50,957 bases of DNA. Origin: a virus. Position 1 is the stretch's first letter, and each line of letters opens with the position of its first letter. Made by a program: the position numbers and the translations under genes. Below, piece after piece: positions 32,240 to 38,945 of the stretch. Where the stretch lies: positions 1-50,957 of IMG/VR virus record IMGVR_UViG_3300042010_000257; one strand, written 5' to 3'. The notes under the pieces were generated by a model that had not been told where the DNA came from, did no database searches, and worked only from the letters and a program-made list of their open reading frames with translations.

Positions 32240-33618
32240 CAGAATCTTTCCTTTTTGGCATATCGGCTGGAGAGGCTCGTTACTTTTTCCGGCTGCTCGA
32301 CAGGCTCTGGCTTCCACCCGGCAGCAAGGTTCTCAAAACGGTTGTACTGGCCGAGGAAGGCAGCGCGGACGGTGCCCATCTCGATGTCACGACCCTTGCC
32401 GATGATGATTTCGGCAATGCCCTTGGCTTCGGTGTTTTCGTGATAGACCTCGTCGCGGTAGACGAACAGGATCACGTCGGCGTCTTGCTCGATGGCGCCT
32501 GACTCCCTCAAATCCGAGGGGATTGGCCGCTTGTTCGGACGCTCTTCACATTTGCGGGAGAGCTGGCTCAACAGCACGACGGGGATGCCCAGCTCTTTGG
32601 CGAGCAACTTGCAACCGCGACTGATGCTGCTGACCTCTTCAGTCCGATTGCCGCCATCGCCTTCCAGCAGCTGCAGGTAGTCGATCATCAGAAGGTCCAG
32701 CCCATAACGCATCTTGTGGCGGCGAGCCAATGAGCGAATGCGGCCAATCGACGATCCGGCGCGGTCAGCGATGTACAGTGGGGCCCGCGTCAGCACACCG
32801 GCCGCCGCCGCGAGCTCCGCGCCGTGGCTCTGGCACGCCGTACCGTTCTTCACCATGGTGAGCGGAATGCGTCCTTCTGACGCCACGGCGCGATCCAGCA
32901 GCTGTCCCTTGTTCATCTCCAGGCTGATGACGAGAGCAGACTTGCTCTGACGCACTGCCGCCTCGAGAACAAAGCCCATCGCCAGGGTGGTCTTGCCCAT
33001 CGCTGGACGCCCTGCAACGATATACAGGTGGTCGGGCTGCAGACCGCCCAGCTTCTCGTCCAGGTCTTTCAGGCCGGTCGATATACCGATGAGAGTTTCG
33101 CCGCGAGCATGGCGGTCGTGGCGGTCCTGCCAAACTTCCAGCTGATCGATCAGCACGTCACCGACTTTGACGATGTCGTCATCACCCGAGCCGCAGTCAA
33201 TCGCCATGGCCGCAGCCTGGACGGCGGCGATCTTCGCCTGCACATCCTGATCGCTGTGTGCGATATCCATGGCCTGGCCGCCCAGGTCGAACAGGGCTCG
33301 CTCGATCGCCCGCTCCCGCACAATTTCCGCGTAGGTCTTGGCGTTGGCAACGCTGGGAGTGCCGTTGACGATTTCGGCGCAGTAGGCGAAGGCAGGGGTT
33401 CCGCCCAGCAGAGTGCCAACGTGATTGCCAACCGTGAGGAAGTCGACAGCTTTGCCAGCCGAGCGAAGCGCCACGATCCCCCGATAAACCTCGGCGTTCT
33501 CGGGAAAGAAAAACGATTCGGGGGACAGGTCGTCACTCAGGGTGTCGATCAGCTCAGGGCGCTGCATCATCGCGCCAAGCAGGCCGTGTTCGGCCTCGAT
33601 GCTGTGCGGATCACGCAT
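32239..33618 (-). CDS. dnaB: Replicative DNA helicase DnaB
   Basis: The 459-aa product is a DnaB-family helicase: N-terminal SIEAEHGLLGAMMQRPELID, Walker A AGRPAMGKTTLAMG (about residues 202-215), LVISLEMNKGQLLDRAVASE (H1a), DLLMIDYLQLLEGDG (Walker B), and VVLLSQLSRKCEERPNKRPI, SDLRESGAIEQDADVILFVY (H3/H4). It should unwind the phage origin instead of, or with, host DnaB. ATG 33618 lies inside the last codons of the O-like gene; an in-frame TTG at 33636 is less likely. Confidence 0.95.
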   Translation of the reverse strand: MRDPHSIEAEHGLLGAMMQRPELIDTLSDDLSPESFFFPENAEVYRGIVALRSAGKAVDFLTVGNHVGTLLGGTPAFAYCAEIVNGTPSVANAKTYAEIVRERAIERALFDLGGQAMDIAHSDQDVQAKIAAVQAAAMAIDCGSGDDDIVKVGDVLIDQLEVWQDRHDRHARGETLIGISTGLKDLDEKLGGLQPDHLYIVAGRPAMGKTTLAMGFVLEAAVRQSKSALVISLEMNKGQLLDRAVASEGRIPLTMVKNGTACQSHGAELAAAAGVLTRAPLYIADRAGSSIGRIRSLARRHKMRYGLDLLMIDYLQLLEGDGGNRTEEVSSISRGCKLLAKELGIPVVLLSQLSRKCEERPNKRPIPSDLRESGAIEQDADVILFVYRDEVYHENTEAKGIAEIIIGKGRDIEMGTVRAAFLGQYNRFENLAAGWKPEPVEQPEKVTSLSSRYAKKERF

Positions 33619-34318
33619 GGTAATTGCCCTCGACAACCTTCACGAAGTTGCTCGGGGCGATCAGCCAGTCGAAGTTGCAACGGAACGCATTGCCACCAGA
33701 AGCAGACACCTCCCCCATCAGGAACTTGCTCGAGCGAACCAGGGCGAAGTACTCAGCCCAGAAGCTGAGATCCTGGTGCACGTCGCTTTCGTTCCAGCGA
33801 GCGTTGATCTTGGTGATCCGATCCTTGGTCAGCATCACAACTCGAGGAAACTCAGGAATGGTCTTGTTGAACAAATCCACGATTGCCTGGGTTGGGCATT
33901 TCGCCTTCGAGACTTTCAGCGTTTGCTCATCGCCGACAAGAGGTGATGGTTCACTTGGTGGTTCTATTACGGTTCTGGGTGCGCCTGCTGCGGGGGTTTG
34001 TGTCGTGAGCTGCGGGGGTGGTGGTGCATCTGCTGCGGGGTGAAGCTCCTGCGGGGGTGCATATGCTGCCGGGGTCAGGGTGTACATAGTCGAACGACCC
34101 ATGCGCTCACGAACCGACATAAGTCCAACCTGACACAGCCATTTGATGGCCGCCTGAACGGTGCGTTCTGCAAGGCAGGTTCTCTGTGCGATACGAGCAA
34201 CGGAAGGCCAGCAAACGCCCTCATCGTTAGCGTTGTCTGCCAGGGAGATCAGCACAGCCTTTTGAGGGCCACTCATGCCCTGTAATGGCCAGCAGGCGCT
34301 CATGATGATGGTGCTCAC
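33611..34318 (-). CDS. Replication initiator (lambda O-like) with winged helix
   Basis: A GTG at 34318 overlaps the stop of the antirepressor gene (GTGA). The 235-aa product has a winged-helix N-terminus (SACWPLQGMSGPQKAVLISL, ADNANDEGVCWPSVARIAQR, ERTVQAAIKWLCQVGLMSVR), a Pro/Ala-rich linker (residues about 90-125) and a C-terminal helicase-loader-like domain (NAFRCNFDWLIAPSNFVKVV). The linker DNA holds five CTGCGGGGGT-like iterons, the same trick lambda uses by placing its origin inside gene O. It directly precedes dnaB, so it should load that helicase at the origin. Confidence 0.87.
   Translation of the reverse strand: MSTIIMSACWPLQGMSGPQKAVLISLADNANDEGVCWPSVARIAQRTCLAERTVQAAIKWLCQVGLMSVRERMGRSTMYTLTPAAYAPPQELHPAADAPPPPQLTTQTPAAGAPRTVIEPPSEPSPLVGDEQTLKVSKAKCPTQAIVDLFNKTIPEFPRVVMLTKDRITKINARWNESDVHQDLSFWAEYFALVRSSKFLMGEVSASGGNAFRCNFDWLIAPSNFVKVVEGNYHA
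33988..34075. repeat. Iterons inside the O-like gene, probable replication origin
   Basis: CTGCGGGGGT occurs at 33988, 34010 and 34049, with variants at 34033 (CTGCGGGGTG) and 34066 (CTGCCGGGGT). Spacings are 22, 23, 16 and 17 bp. They encode the Pro/Ala linker of the initiator. Location and spacing resemble the lambda ori iterons in gene O. Confidence 0.65.
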
Positions 34319-35052
34319 TGTGAATTCTCCATCTGATATACCGACCACAGCCCGGCCACCCACTGCACACCCTTTGGCGTGAAGCGAGCCTGACTGAATG
34401 CGTGGCCACTGTTTTCACTGGTGCCAGTCTTGACTTCAAAGCGCTCGGCTTCTTGGTGTTGTCTGTATGGAGTCAGCACACCGCCGAGGTAATACATGAC
34501 GCCCTTGTCCAGCAGCATCTGGCGGAACTGGCGCTCGTTGGCGTTCAGTAGTTTGGCAACCTGACGAAAGCCCATCGAGCCAGCGGCTTCGACGTACTGA
34601 TCAACGAATGCGACCTTCGGCGCCGCTAAGGCGAGTGCCTCCTGAGCAGCCTGCTGCAGTTCAAACTGTTCAGCCCATGCTCGAGCGGAAGCAGCCGGAT
34701 TGGAGAAGTCGGGCAGCGTGACCACCTGCCGTGACTCAAGCTCCATCCAGCGATCAACAATGCGCGCCGTGAATTCTGGCGATAGGCGCGCGACAAGTAC
34801 CAAGCTGTCGCGCTTGCTCAACTGCCAGCAGGCATAACTGTTGCCGCGGTGCTCAAACGATGACTCCTGAGATTCAGGGGTTAAAATTTGATCAGCAACG
34901 AGCGAGCGAATGACCTGCATGACATTGTCATGGCGCTTGCCGGTCAGGTAGGCGATTTCGCGAGAGGACATAGTCCGCGACACATTTTTAGTTTCGGCAA
35001 ATCGTGTCGCGACATTGGTCGGGGTATTGATTGAAGCGGTTTGACTATGCAT
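34315..35052 (-). CDS. Rha-type N-terminus fused to antirepressor KilAC domain
   Basis: The 245-aa product has a phage regulatory Rha-like N-terminus (about residues 25-115: TMSSREIAYLTGKRHDNVMQ, HRGNSYACWQLSKRDSLVLV) and a KilAC/antirepressor C-terminus (about 130-245: AAPKVAFVDQYVEAAGSMGF, RQVAKLLNANERQFRQMLLD, TPKGVQWVAGLW). Such proteins bind DNA or repressors and can lift repression. It lies between CII and the initiator in the leftward operon. A predicted short plus-strand RNA covers part of its leader. AGAGAGG lies about 8 nt before the ATG. Confidence 0.88.
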   Translation of the reverse strand: MHSQTASINTPTNVATRFAETKNVSRTMSSREIAYLTGKRHDNVMQVIRSLVADQILTPESQESSFEHRGNSYACWQLSKRDSLVLVARLSPEFTARIVDRWMELESRQVVTLPDFSNPAASARAWAEQFELQQAAQEALALAAPKVAFVDQYVEAAGSMGFRQVAKLLNANERQFRQMLLDKGVMYYLGGVLTPYRQHQEAERFEVKTGTSENSGHAFSQARFTPKGVQWVAGLWSVYQMENSQ

Positions 35053-35107
35053 AATCGGGCCTCTCTAGTTTCGCGAATCAGCCGACCTTCTCCGTCGGCT
35101 TTTTTGT
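35027..35107 (+). ncRNA. Possible OOP-like short antisense RNA (promoter to terminator)
   Basis: On the plus strand TTGATT (35027..35032), 17 nt, CATAAT (35050..35055) forms a good promoter, with start near 35062. A second weaker pair TTGACT/TCTAGT also reads rightward. AGCCGAC-CTTCTCC-GTCGGCT plus TTTTTT ends it at 35107. The RNA would be about 45 nt, antisense to the CII-Rha junction and the Rha ribosome site. Lambda OOP has the same place and direction. Existence is inferred. Confidence 0.45.
35079..35107 (+). terminator. Rightward intrinsic terminator between cII and Rha genes
   Basis: A 7-bp stem AGCCGAC/GTCGGCT is followed by six T on the plus strand; no U-run follows on the minus strand. 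It therefore serves a rightward transcript although all genes nearby read leftward. Confidence 0.7.
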
Positions 35108-35116
35108 GCCTGGATT

Positions 35117-35539
35117 TCAGGCCGCCTTAAGCGACTCGCGCAGAACATGCAGCGCGTCGATGGCTTCTTGGATGGCTTTATCGCCTTGGGCTTTTTCGTG
35201 CTGACTAATGTGATTGTCCGCAGTCGCGTCGAAGATCAATCGACCCACGTCGCCGCACTCTGCTGACAGGTGACCCAGCGCAGTCAGCAGCGGTTTCGGA
35301 GCAGGACGCTCGCGCGCCGCCAAGTCAAAACCGAATTCGTTAGCCAAGGCCACCAGCGGACCTTTGTCGCCGGTGTGCAGCAAGATTCCGTACAGATGCT
35401 CAATAGTCAGGTGGTGAGCGTCGTTGTCCGGGTTTGCGCGCTGGAGCAGGCTCACATGCGGAACACCCATCTTGGCGCTCAGCGACTTCGCTTCGTTGTC
35501 CTTGACCGCGTCGTGGCAGGCCCGCAAGAACTTGTCCAT
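35117..35539 (-). CDS. Phage regulatory protein CII-like
   Basis: The 140-aa product (MDKFLRACHDAVKDNEAKSL, SAKMGVPHVSLLQRANPDND, HLTIEHLYGILLHTGDKGPL) matches the phage CII regulator family found in Pseudomonas and other gamma-proteobacterial phages: an HTH for choice between lysis and lysogeny, then a helical C-terminus (HEKAQGDKAIQEAIDALHVL). It should activate repressor-establishment and integrase promoters. It follows cro and two small genes, as in lambda (cro-cII-O-P). Confidence 0.85.
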   Translation of the reverse strand: MDKFLRACHDAVKDNEAKSLSAKMGVPHVSLLQRANPDNDAHHLTIEHLYGILLHTGDKGPLVALANEFGFDLAARERPAPKPLLTALGHLSAECGDVGRLIFDATADNHISQHEKAQGDKAIQEAIDALHVLRESLKAA

Positions 35540-35641
35540 TCGTAAAACCTCGTTTCTGTTTCCGTGGTGGCGTTATGCCAACAAGGCGATCATTGGTTCA
35601 TCAAATGATCAGGGATGAACCCATGACCTTCTTTTCTTTTT

Positions 35642-35706
35642 GGCCCCTTATTAGGTGCCAGGCCCGCTTGGATCAATTCCTGGTCCGGCCCCTTATTAGG
35701 GGCCGG
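35642..35706. repeat. Pair of GGCCCC-loop-GGGGCC hairpins in the leftward early leader
   Basis: In the leftward RNA GGCCCCTAATAAGGGGCC (35704..35687) and GGCACCTAATAAGGGGCC (35659..35642) form tight stems with the same loop. No U-run follows either, so they are not terminators. A third relative, with loop CAATCA, lies in the rightward leader at 38890. Role may be as antitermination or protein-binding RNA signals. Confidence 0.5.
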
Positions 35707-35710
35707 TCCG

Positions 35711-35965
35711 TTACCTGCCAGGGAAAATCGAAACCACGTTTTCTGCCTGAGCCCCTTGTGCGCAGTGAGCGGCGAGATGGCTTCGCAAAGCTGCTTTATC
35801 TGCTGCGAGGCGAGCAGCACTTCGCCGCTCGACTACGCGCTGCTCTGTTATCTGCAAGATCCGGTCGGCCAGCTGTCCCATGCCGATACCGACGTCGTCA
35901 GCCCATCGCTCAAGCTCATCTTTCTCGTCCTGCGTGTACTGCCCTACTTCTGGTAATGCAGGCAT
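35711..35965 (-). CDS. Small charged helical protein, unknown
   Basis: The 84-aa product (MPALPEVGQYTQDEKDELER, WADDVGIGMGQLADRILQIT, EQRVVERRSAARLAADKAAL) is strongly helical with alternating charge, and ends VVSIFPGR. It lies between the RHH gene and CII in the leftward operon. It might be a small regulator. An overlapping frame 35590..35820 lacks support. Confidence 0.6.
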   Translation of the reverse strand: MPALPEVGQYTQDEKDELERWADDVGIGMGQLADRILQITEQRVVERRSAARLAADKAALRSHLAAHCAQGAQAENVVSIFPGR

Positions 35966-35987
35966 TGGCGCCTCCTCCCTGGTCTTG

Positions 35988-36332
35988 TCAGGCTCTGAGT
36001 TTCTTTTCGTTGATCTGGGGAATGGCGTCCTGCTCGCGTTTGGCTTGCAGGGCTGATCGAATGAGCTCGCGCGCCAGCGCTCCAGGTTGAATTTTCAGCT
36101 CGCGAGCCAATTCGCCCAGCGCCGGAAATCCATCAAGCTCGTTGTCGTCAAGCAGCGGGAAATACCCGTAATCCCGCTTGAACTGCAAAGCCGCCAGAGT
36201 GAGATCGCGAACCAATGCGCCAGGCTGAATCTTGCGTTCGACTGCCTCAGTCACGAGGTCGGCGTAGGCGTCGTCATTCAGACGCGACTTCAGCTGGTGG
36301 GTGTTGCGATGCGACTTGTTGTCGTAGGCCAT
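35988..36332 (-). CDS. Ribbon-helix-helix-like regulator with duplicated helix unit
   Basis: The 114-aa product starts MAYDNKSHRNTHQLKSRLND (ATG 36332). It has an Arc/MetJ-like pattern HQLKSRLNDDAYADLVTEAV followed by RKIQPGALVRDLTLAALQFK; the second unit ELKIQPGALARELIRSALQA repeats the KIQPGALxRxL core about 50 residues later. This suggests an internal duplication of the RHH helix pair. It lies right after the cro-like gene. A regulatory DNA-binding role is inferred. An upstream extension into cro is rejected. Confidence 0.65.
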   Translation of the reverse strand: MAYDNKSHRNTHQLKSRLNDDAYADLVTEAVERKIQPGALVRDLTLAALQFKRDYGYFPLLDDNELDGFPALGELARELKIQPGALARELIRSALQAKREQDAIPQINEKKLRA

Positions 36333-36357
36333 TGGTTCACTTCCGCAGATGTGGTTA

Positions 36358-36573
36358 TTAGGCGGCTGATTTGCGGGCTGTTTGGTGGCGGGAGCAAAGC
36401 TCACGTGCGGTGATTTGTCCGCCTGTAAGCTCTTCTGCTTTAAAAGCTTTCGCTGCACTCATCAGGTGAATACCAGACGCCCAGTACGAAACCGCAGCCT
36501 GAGAAACGCCGAGAGCCAGAGCTGTTTTGGTCTGCCCGCCGAAGAAGTCGACGAGCCTTTCGATGGGAGTCAT
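36358..36573 (-). CDS. Cro-like repressor (YdaS/Cro family)
   Basis: The 71-aa product (MTPIERLVDFFGGQTKTALA, LGVSQAAVSYWASGIHLMSA) is a Cro/YdaS-type HTH: FGGQTKTALALGVSQAAVSYW is the DNA-reading helix pair. It is divergent from the CI gene with an 88-bp operator region between. It is the first gene of the leftward early operon, and GGAGGG stands about 6 nt before the start. Confidence 0.9.
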   Translation of the reverse strand: MTPIERLVDFFGGQTKTALALGVSQAAVSYWASGIHLMSAAKAFKAEELTGGQITARELCSRHQTARKSAA

Positions 36574-36588
36574 TTTCGATCCCTCCTA

Positions 36589-36652
36589 ATAAGCATGCTT
36601 ATATCCTAAGTAGAAGGACACTTATTTGCAAGCCGATAAGGAAACTTATAAA
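36589..36652. promoter_or_regulatory. Switch region: operators and divergent promoters
   Basis: ATAAGCATGCTTAT (36589..36602) and ATAAGGAAACTTAT (36636..36649) share arms ATAAG/CTTAT; an imperfect middle site lies around 36606..36624 (TAAGT...ACTTA). Leftward pR-like: TTGCAA (36631..36626), 17 nt, TAGGAT (36608..36603). Rightward pRM-like: TATAAA at 36647..36652 would start RNA about at the CI start codon, so the CI message may be leaderless. Confidence 0.8.
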
Positions 36653-36661
36653 TTCCGACGG

Positions 36662-37318
36662 ATGAGCACACTCGCCGAACGAATCAAATCCGCACGAATT
36701 CACGCAAAGTTGACGCAAAAGGCACTCGCCCTAAAAGCTGGAGTCGAGCAGCCAGTGATTTCGCAGCTGGAAACCGGGAAGAATCTTCAAAGCGCACATC
36801 TGCCAAAGATCGCGCATGCGTGCGGCGTGAGCGCAATATGGTTGTCTGAGGATATTGGCCCAATGACCAATGCCGCGAAGTCAGGCTCAAATGTCGGCGA
36901 AGCACGCCAGCAAGCTGAGTCCTTCCGCTACCCAGTTATCAGCTGGGTTGCCGCTGGCGCCTGGGCCGAAGCGGTAGAACCCTACCCGGCCGGCTTCTCG
37001 GATCGCTACGAATTTTCAGAATACGATTCCAAAGGCCCTGCCTTTTGGCTCGAGGTCAAAGGAGATTCAATGACCTCGCCTATCGGGCAGAGCGTCACCG
37101 AAGGCACGCTGATCTTGGTGGACACCGAAGCGGAGGCCGTGCCAGGCAAGCTAGTGATCGCCAAACTACCGGAAAGCAATGAGGCGACTTTCAAGAAACT
37201 GGTGAATGACGGCGGCAAGCTGTTCCTAAAGCCTCTGAACCCTGGCTACCCAATTGAACCGTTTGACGAGCATTGCCGGATCGTGGGCGTCGTCGTGCGG
37301 GCGTTGCAAAAATTCTGA
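36662..37318 (+). CDS. cI: CI-type repressor, LexA-like (S24)
   Basis: The 218-aa product starts MSTLAERIKSARIHAKLTQK (ATG 36662; longer frame runs into operators and is rejected). HTH: KALALKAGVEQPVISQLETG. The C-terminal S24 domain has cleavage site Ala98-Gly99 (SWVAAGAW), Ser136 in KGDSMTSP and Lys168 in LVIAKLP, so RecA-stimulated self-cleavage is expected and gives SOS induction. It holds both early promoters through ATAAG-N4-CTTAT sites. Confidence 0.95.
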   Translation: MSTLAERIKSARIHAKLTQKALALKAGVEQPVISQLETGKNLQSAHLPKIAHACGVSAIWLSEDIGPMTNAAKSGSNVGEARQQAESFRYPVISWVAAGAWAEAVEPYPAGFSDRYEFSEYDSKGPAFWLEVKGDSMTSPIGQSVTEGTLILVDTEAEAVPGKLVIAKLPESNEATFKKLVNDGGKLFLKPLNPGYPIEPFDEHCRIVGVVVRALQKF

Positions 37319-37423
37319 CATGCCAAGAATCGTCCGGCAGAAACCAGTACAGCAACCGCTGCAGACATTGAAAGATCTATCCAAGCCCTGAATAAAATGG
37401 CTGGAACGCAATAAAGCTTGACC

Positions 37424-37446
37424 GTCCAGCATGCAGCTGGTTTTTG
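37424..37446 (+). terminator. Possible terminator after cI
   Basis: CCAGC-ATGCA-GCTGG stem followed by TTTTT on the plus strand, about 110 nt after the CI stop. Short stem, so moderate support. Confidence 0.45.
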
Positions 37447-37477
37447 CCCGATTGGGCTCTTTGGGGAGGTACTTGGA

Positions 37478-38242
37478 ATGACTCAGTTAGACCTCATACC
37501 GAGGCGAGTAGAGGGCGCGCTTATCCACCAGCGGGCTTCCGATGGATACGTGAACGCAACGTCGATGTGCAATGCCTCAGGCAAGGCTTTCGCGGACTAT
37601 GCCCGACTCCGGGCAACCGGCGAGTTCATGACTGAGCTTTCGAGGTCCATGGGAATTCCCATGGACCAGCTTGTTTTCACCATTATGAACGGCACAAACG
37701 AAAATCGCGGCACATGGGTCCATCCCGATGTTGCGATAAATCTCGGTCAGTGGTGCTCTCCCAGATTTGCAGTGGCTGTCTCGCAATGGGTACGCGAATG
37801 GCTTGGAGGAAAGGGGAAGTCTGAAAATCTCCTTCCCTACCATCTTCGGCGATATTTGGCGAATCGCGAGCAGGTGCCATACACCCATTTTTCAATGCTG
37901 AACGAAATGGCCCTGGTGCTGATTGCGCCCATGGAGGATTCGGGTTACACCCTGCCAGACCGCATGTTGCCTGATATATCGGAAGGCCGAATGTTCTGCA
38001 AATGGTTGCGCGACGAGAAAGGGATCGATACCGATGCCCTGCCAACATACAAGCACGTTTTCGAAGATGGCCGAATAGTCTATCCAAAGCTGTACCCGAA
38101 CGAGGTATTGGCAGATTTCAGAAACCACTTCCATACGGTATGGCTTCCAAGAAAAGCAGTCTCGTACTTCAAGGAAAAAGATGCGAAGGCCGTCCCGCAC
38201 CTTGAGCGCCTCCTCGCCCTACCATCTCCACTCAAGAACTGA
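37478..38242 (+). CDS. KilA-N domain protein
   Basis: ATG at 37478 follows GGGGAGG (about 10 nt). The 254-aa product has a KilA-N N-terminus: VEGALIHQRASDGYVNATSM, CNASGKAFADYARLRATGEF, then GTWVHPDVAINLGQWCSPRF and AVSQWVREW. The C-terminal half has no known motif (LLPYHLRRYLANREQVPYTH). KilA-N proteins are phage DNA-binding regulators. It follows cI in the same direction and may be made in the lysogen, acting in immunity or conversion; a promoter of its own is possible. Confidence 0.85.
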   Translation: MTQLDLIPRRVEGALIHQRASDGYVNATSMCNASGKAFADYARLRATGEFMTELSRSMGIPMDQLVFTIMNGTNENRGTWVHPDVAINLGQWCSPRFAVAVSQWVREWLGGKGKSENLLPYHLRRYLANREQVPYTHFSMLNEMALVLIAPMEDSGYTLPDRMLPDISEGRMFCKWLRDEKGIDTDALPTYKHVFEDGRIVYPKLYPNEVLADFRNHFHTVWLPRKAVSYFKEKDAKAVPHLERLLALPSPLKN

Positions 38243-38409
38243 TCTCGGTGTTAGCCCGCTACCAATCAAGTAGGTGAAGGTTGGAGCGGGGATTGGAGGG
38301 CGAGCATTTCAGACAAGTAGCCGTAGGCTTAAATAGACAGAATCGCGCACGGACCCTATTCATTCAAACGGATAGCGTGGAGGTGTTCATTTCATGGACC
38401 CCATTTGAA

Positions 38410-38433
38410 GCCCGCCCACAAGCGGTTTTTTTT
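38410..38433 (+). terminator. Probable terminator after the KilA-N gene
   Basis: CCGC-CCACAA-GCGG stem with eight T on the plus strand. Confidence 0.55.
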
Positions 38434-38448
38434 CGTCCATTCTTTAGA

Positions 38449-38466
38449 GGAGTACAAAAGTACTCT
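38449..38466. promoter_or_regulatory. Palindrome GGAGTAC-AAAA-GTACTCT, copy 1 of 2
   Basis: Arms GAGTAC and GTACTC separated by 4 bp. The same palindrome with spacer ATCT lies at 47359..47376. It lies 33 bp before an SOS box. The GTAC-N4-GTAC core recalls LexA2-type boxes (GTAC-N4-GTGC) of pseudomonads; assignment is uncertain. Confidence 0.5.
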
Positions 38467-38498
38467 GCTCGCCTTGCCTTTTATCTATGAATAAAATA

Positions 38499-38514
38499 CT
38501 GTTTATTCATACAG
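38499..38514 (+). promoter_or_regulatory. SOS box (LexA site) overlapping the DUF1654 promoter
   Basis: CTGTTTATTCATACAG fits the CTGT-N8-ACAG LexA consensus perfectly. It overlaps a candidate -10 (TACTGT, 38497..38502) that lies 17 nt from TTGCCT (38474..38479). The DUF1654 ATG is 20 bp downstream. Confidence 0.85.
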
Positions 38515-38534
38515 TTAACGGTAAGGAAAACCGC

Positions 38535-38786
38535 ATGGCTCCCCCCTCGACTCCTACAGTTCAGACAACCACGTCCTACGAACTCGCCGGCCGGCGCCTG
38601 CAGGCGCTCATTGCAGCGCCAGGCGTACAGAAGATCCAGGCCGTCACAGTCTCAAGGCTCGATCATGAAACCACCGAGGACTGGCAGAGACTCATTGACG
38701 AGATTAGCGAAACGGTCGGTGTGATGGTTGAGTCCTTGGAGGATGGCGCCGTCAGGATCGGTTGGCGGCAGTACTGCGAAGCGTGA
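38535..38786 (+). CDS. DUF1654 domain protein, SOS-controlled
   Basis: The 83-aa product starts MAPPSTPTVQTTTSYELAGR and has SYELAGRRLQALIAAPGVQK, DHETTEDWQRLIDEISETVG and DGAVRIGWRQY, the DUF1654 pattern common in pseudomonads and their prophages. ATG 38535 follows TAAGGA at good spacing; the upstream in-frame ATG would start within the LexA box. A LexA site and own terminator make it a one-gene SOS unit beside the phage switch. A role in induction or in dealing with DNA damage is plausible; function not established here. Confidence 0.85.
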   Translation: MAPPSTPTVQTTTSYELAGRRLQALIAAPGVQKIQAVTVSRLDHETTEDWQRLIDEISETVGVMVESLEDGAVRIGWRQYCEA

Positions 38787-38789
38787 AAT

Positions 38790-38815
38790 AAGCCCGCCAC
38801 TGAGCGGGCTTTTTA
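38790..38815 (+). terminator. Intrinsic terminator after the DUF1654 gene
   Basis: AGCCCGC-CACTGA-GCGGGCT stem plus TTTTT on the plus strand; isolates the SOS unit from the pL-like operon. Confidence 0.85.
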
Positions 38816-38833
38816 TCGTCTCCGATAAAATAT

Positions 38834-38875
38834 ATAAGCATGCTTATTGACGTAACAAATAAGTAGGCTTATATT
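38834..38875 (+). promoter_or_regulatory. pL-like early promoter with two CI/Cro operators
   Basis: TTGACG (38847..38852), 17 nt, TATATT (38870..38875) is a near-consensus promoter. Operator ATAAGCATGCTTAT (38834..38847), identical to the one at 36589, touches the -35; ATAAGTAGGCTTAT (38859..38872) covers the -10. CI or Cro binding should block it. Confidence 0.88.
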
Positions 38876-38887
38876 CACTCAATCATA

Positions 38888-38945
38888 ACCGGCCCCCAAT
38901 CAGGGGCCAGCTGCGAAGGGTCGAGAGGCCTGCTGCTCTTTAATA
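38888..38945 (+). promoter_or_regulatory. Leader signals: GGCCCC hairpin followed by boxA
   Basis: The leader RNA begins with a hairpin GGCCCCCAATCAGGGGCC (38890..38907), then TGCTCTTTAATA (38934..38945), which matches the rRNA-type boxA (TGCTCTTTAACA). This indicates NusB/NusE-dependent antitermination of the rightward operon. The hairpin relates to those at 35642..35706. Confidence 0.65.

Noticed and set aside
35590-35820. 76-aa minus open frame near the GGCCCC hairpins
   Set aside because: It overlaps a better supported gene and encodes the hairpins themselves (PNKGP repeats).
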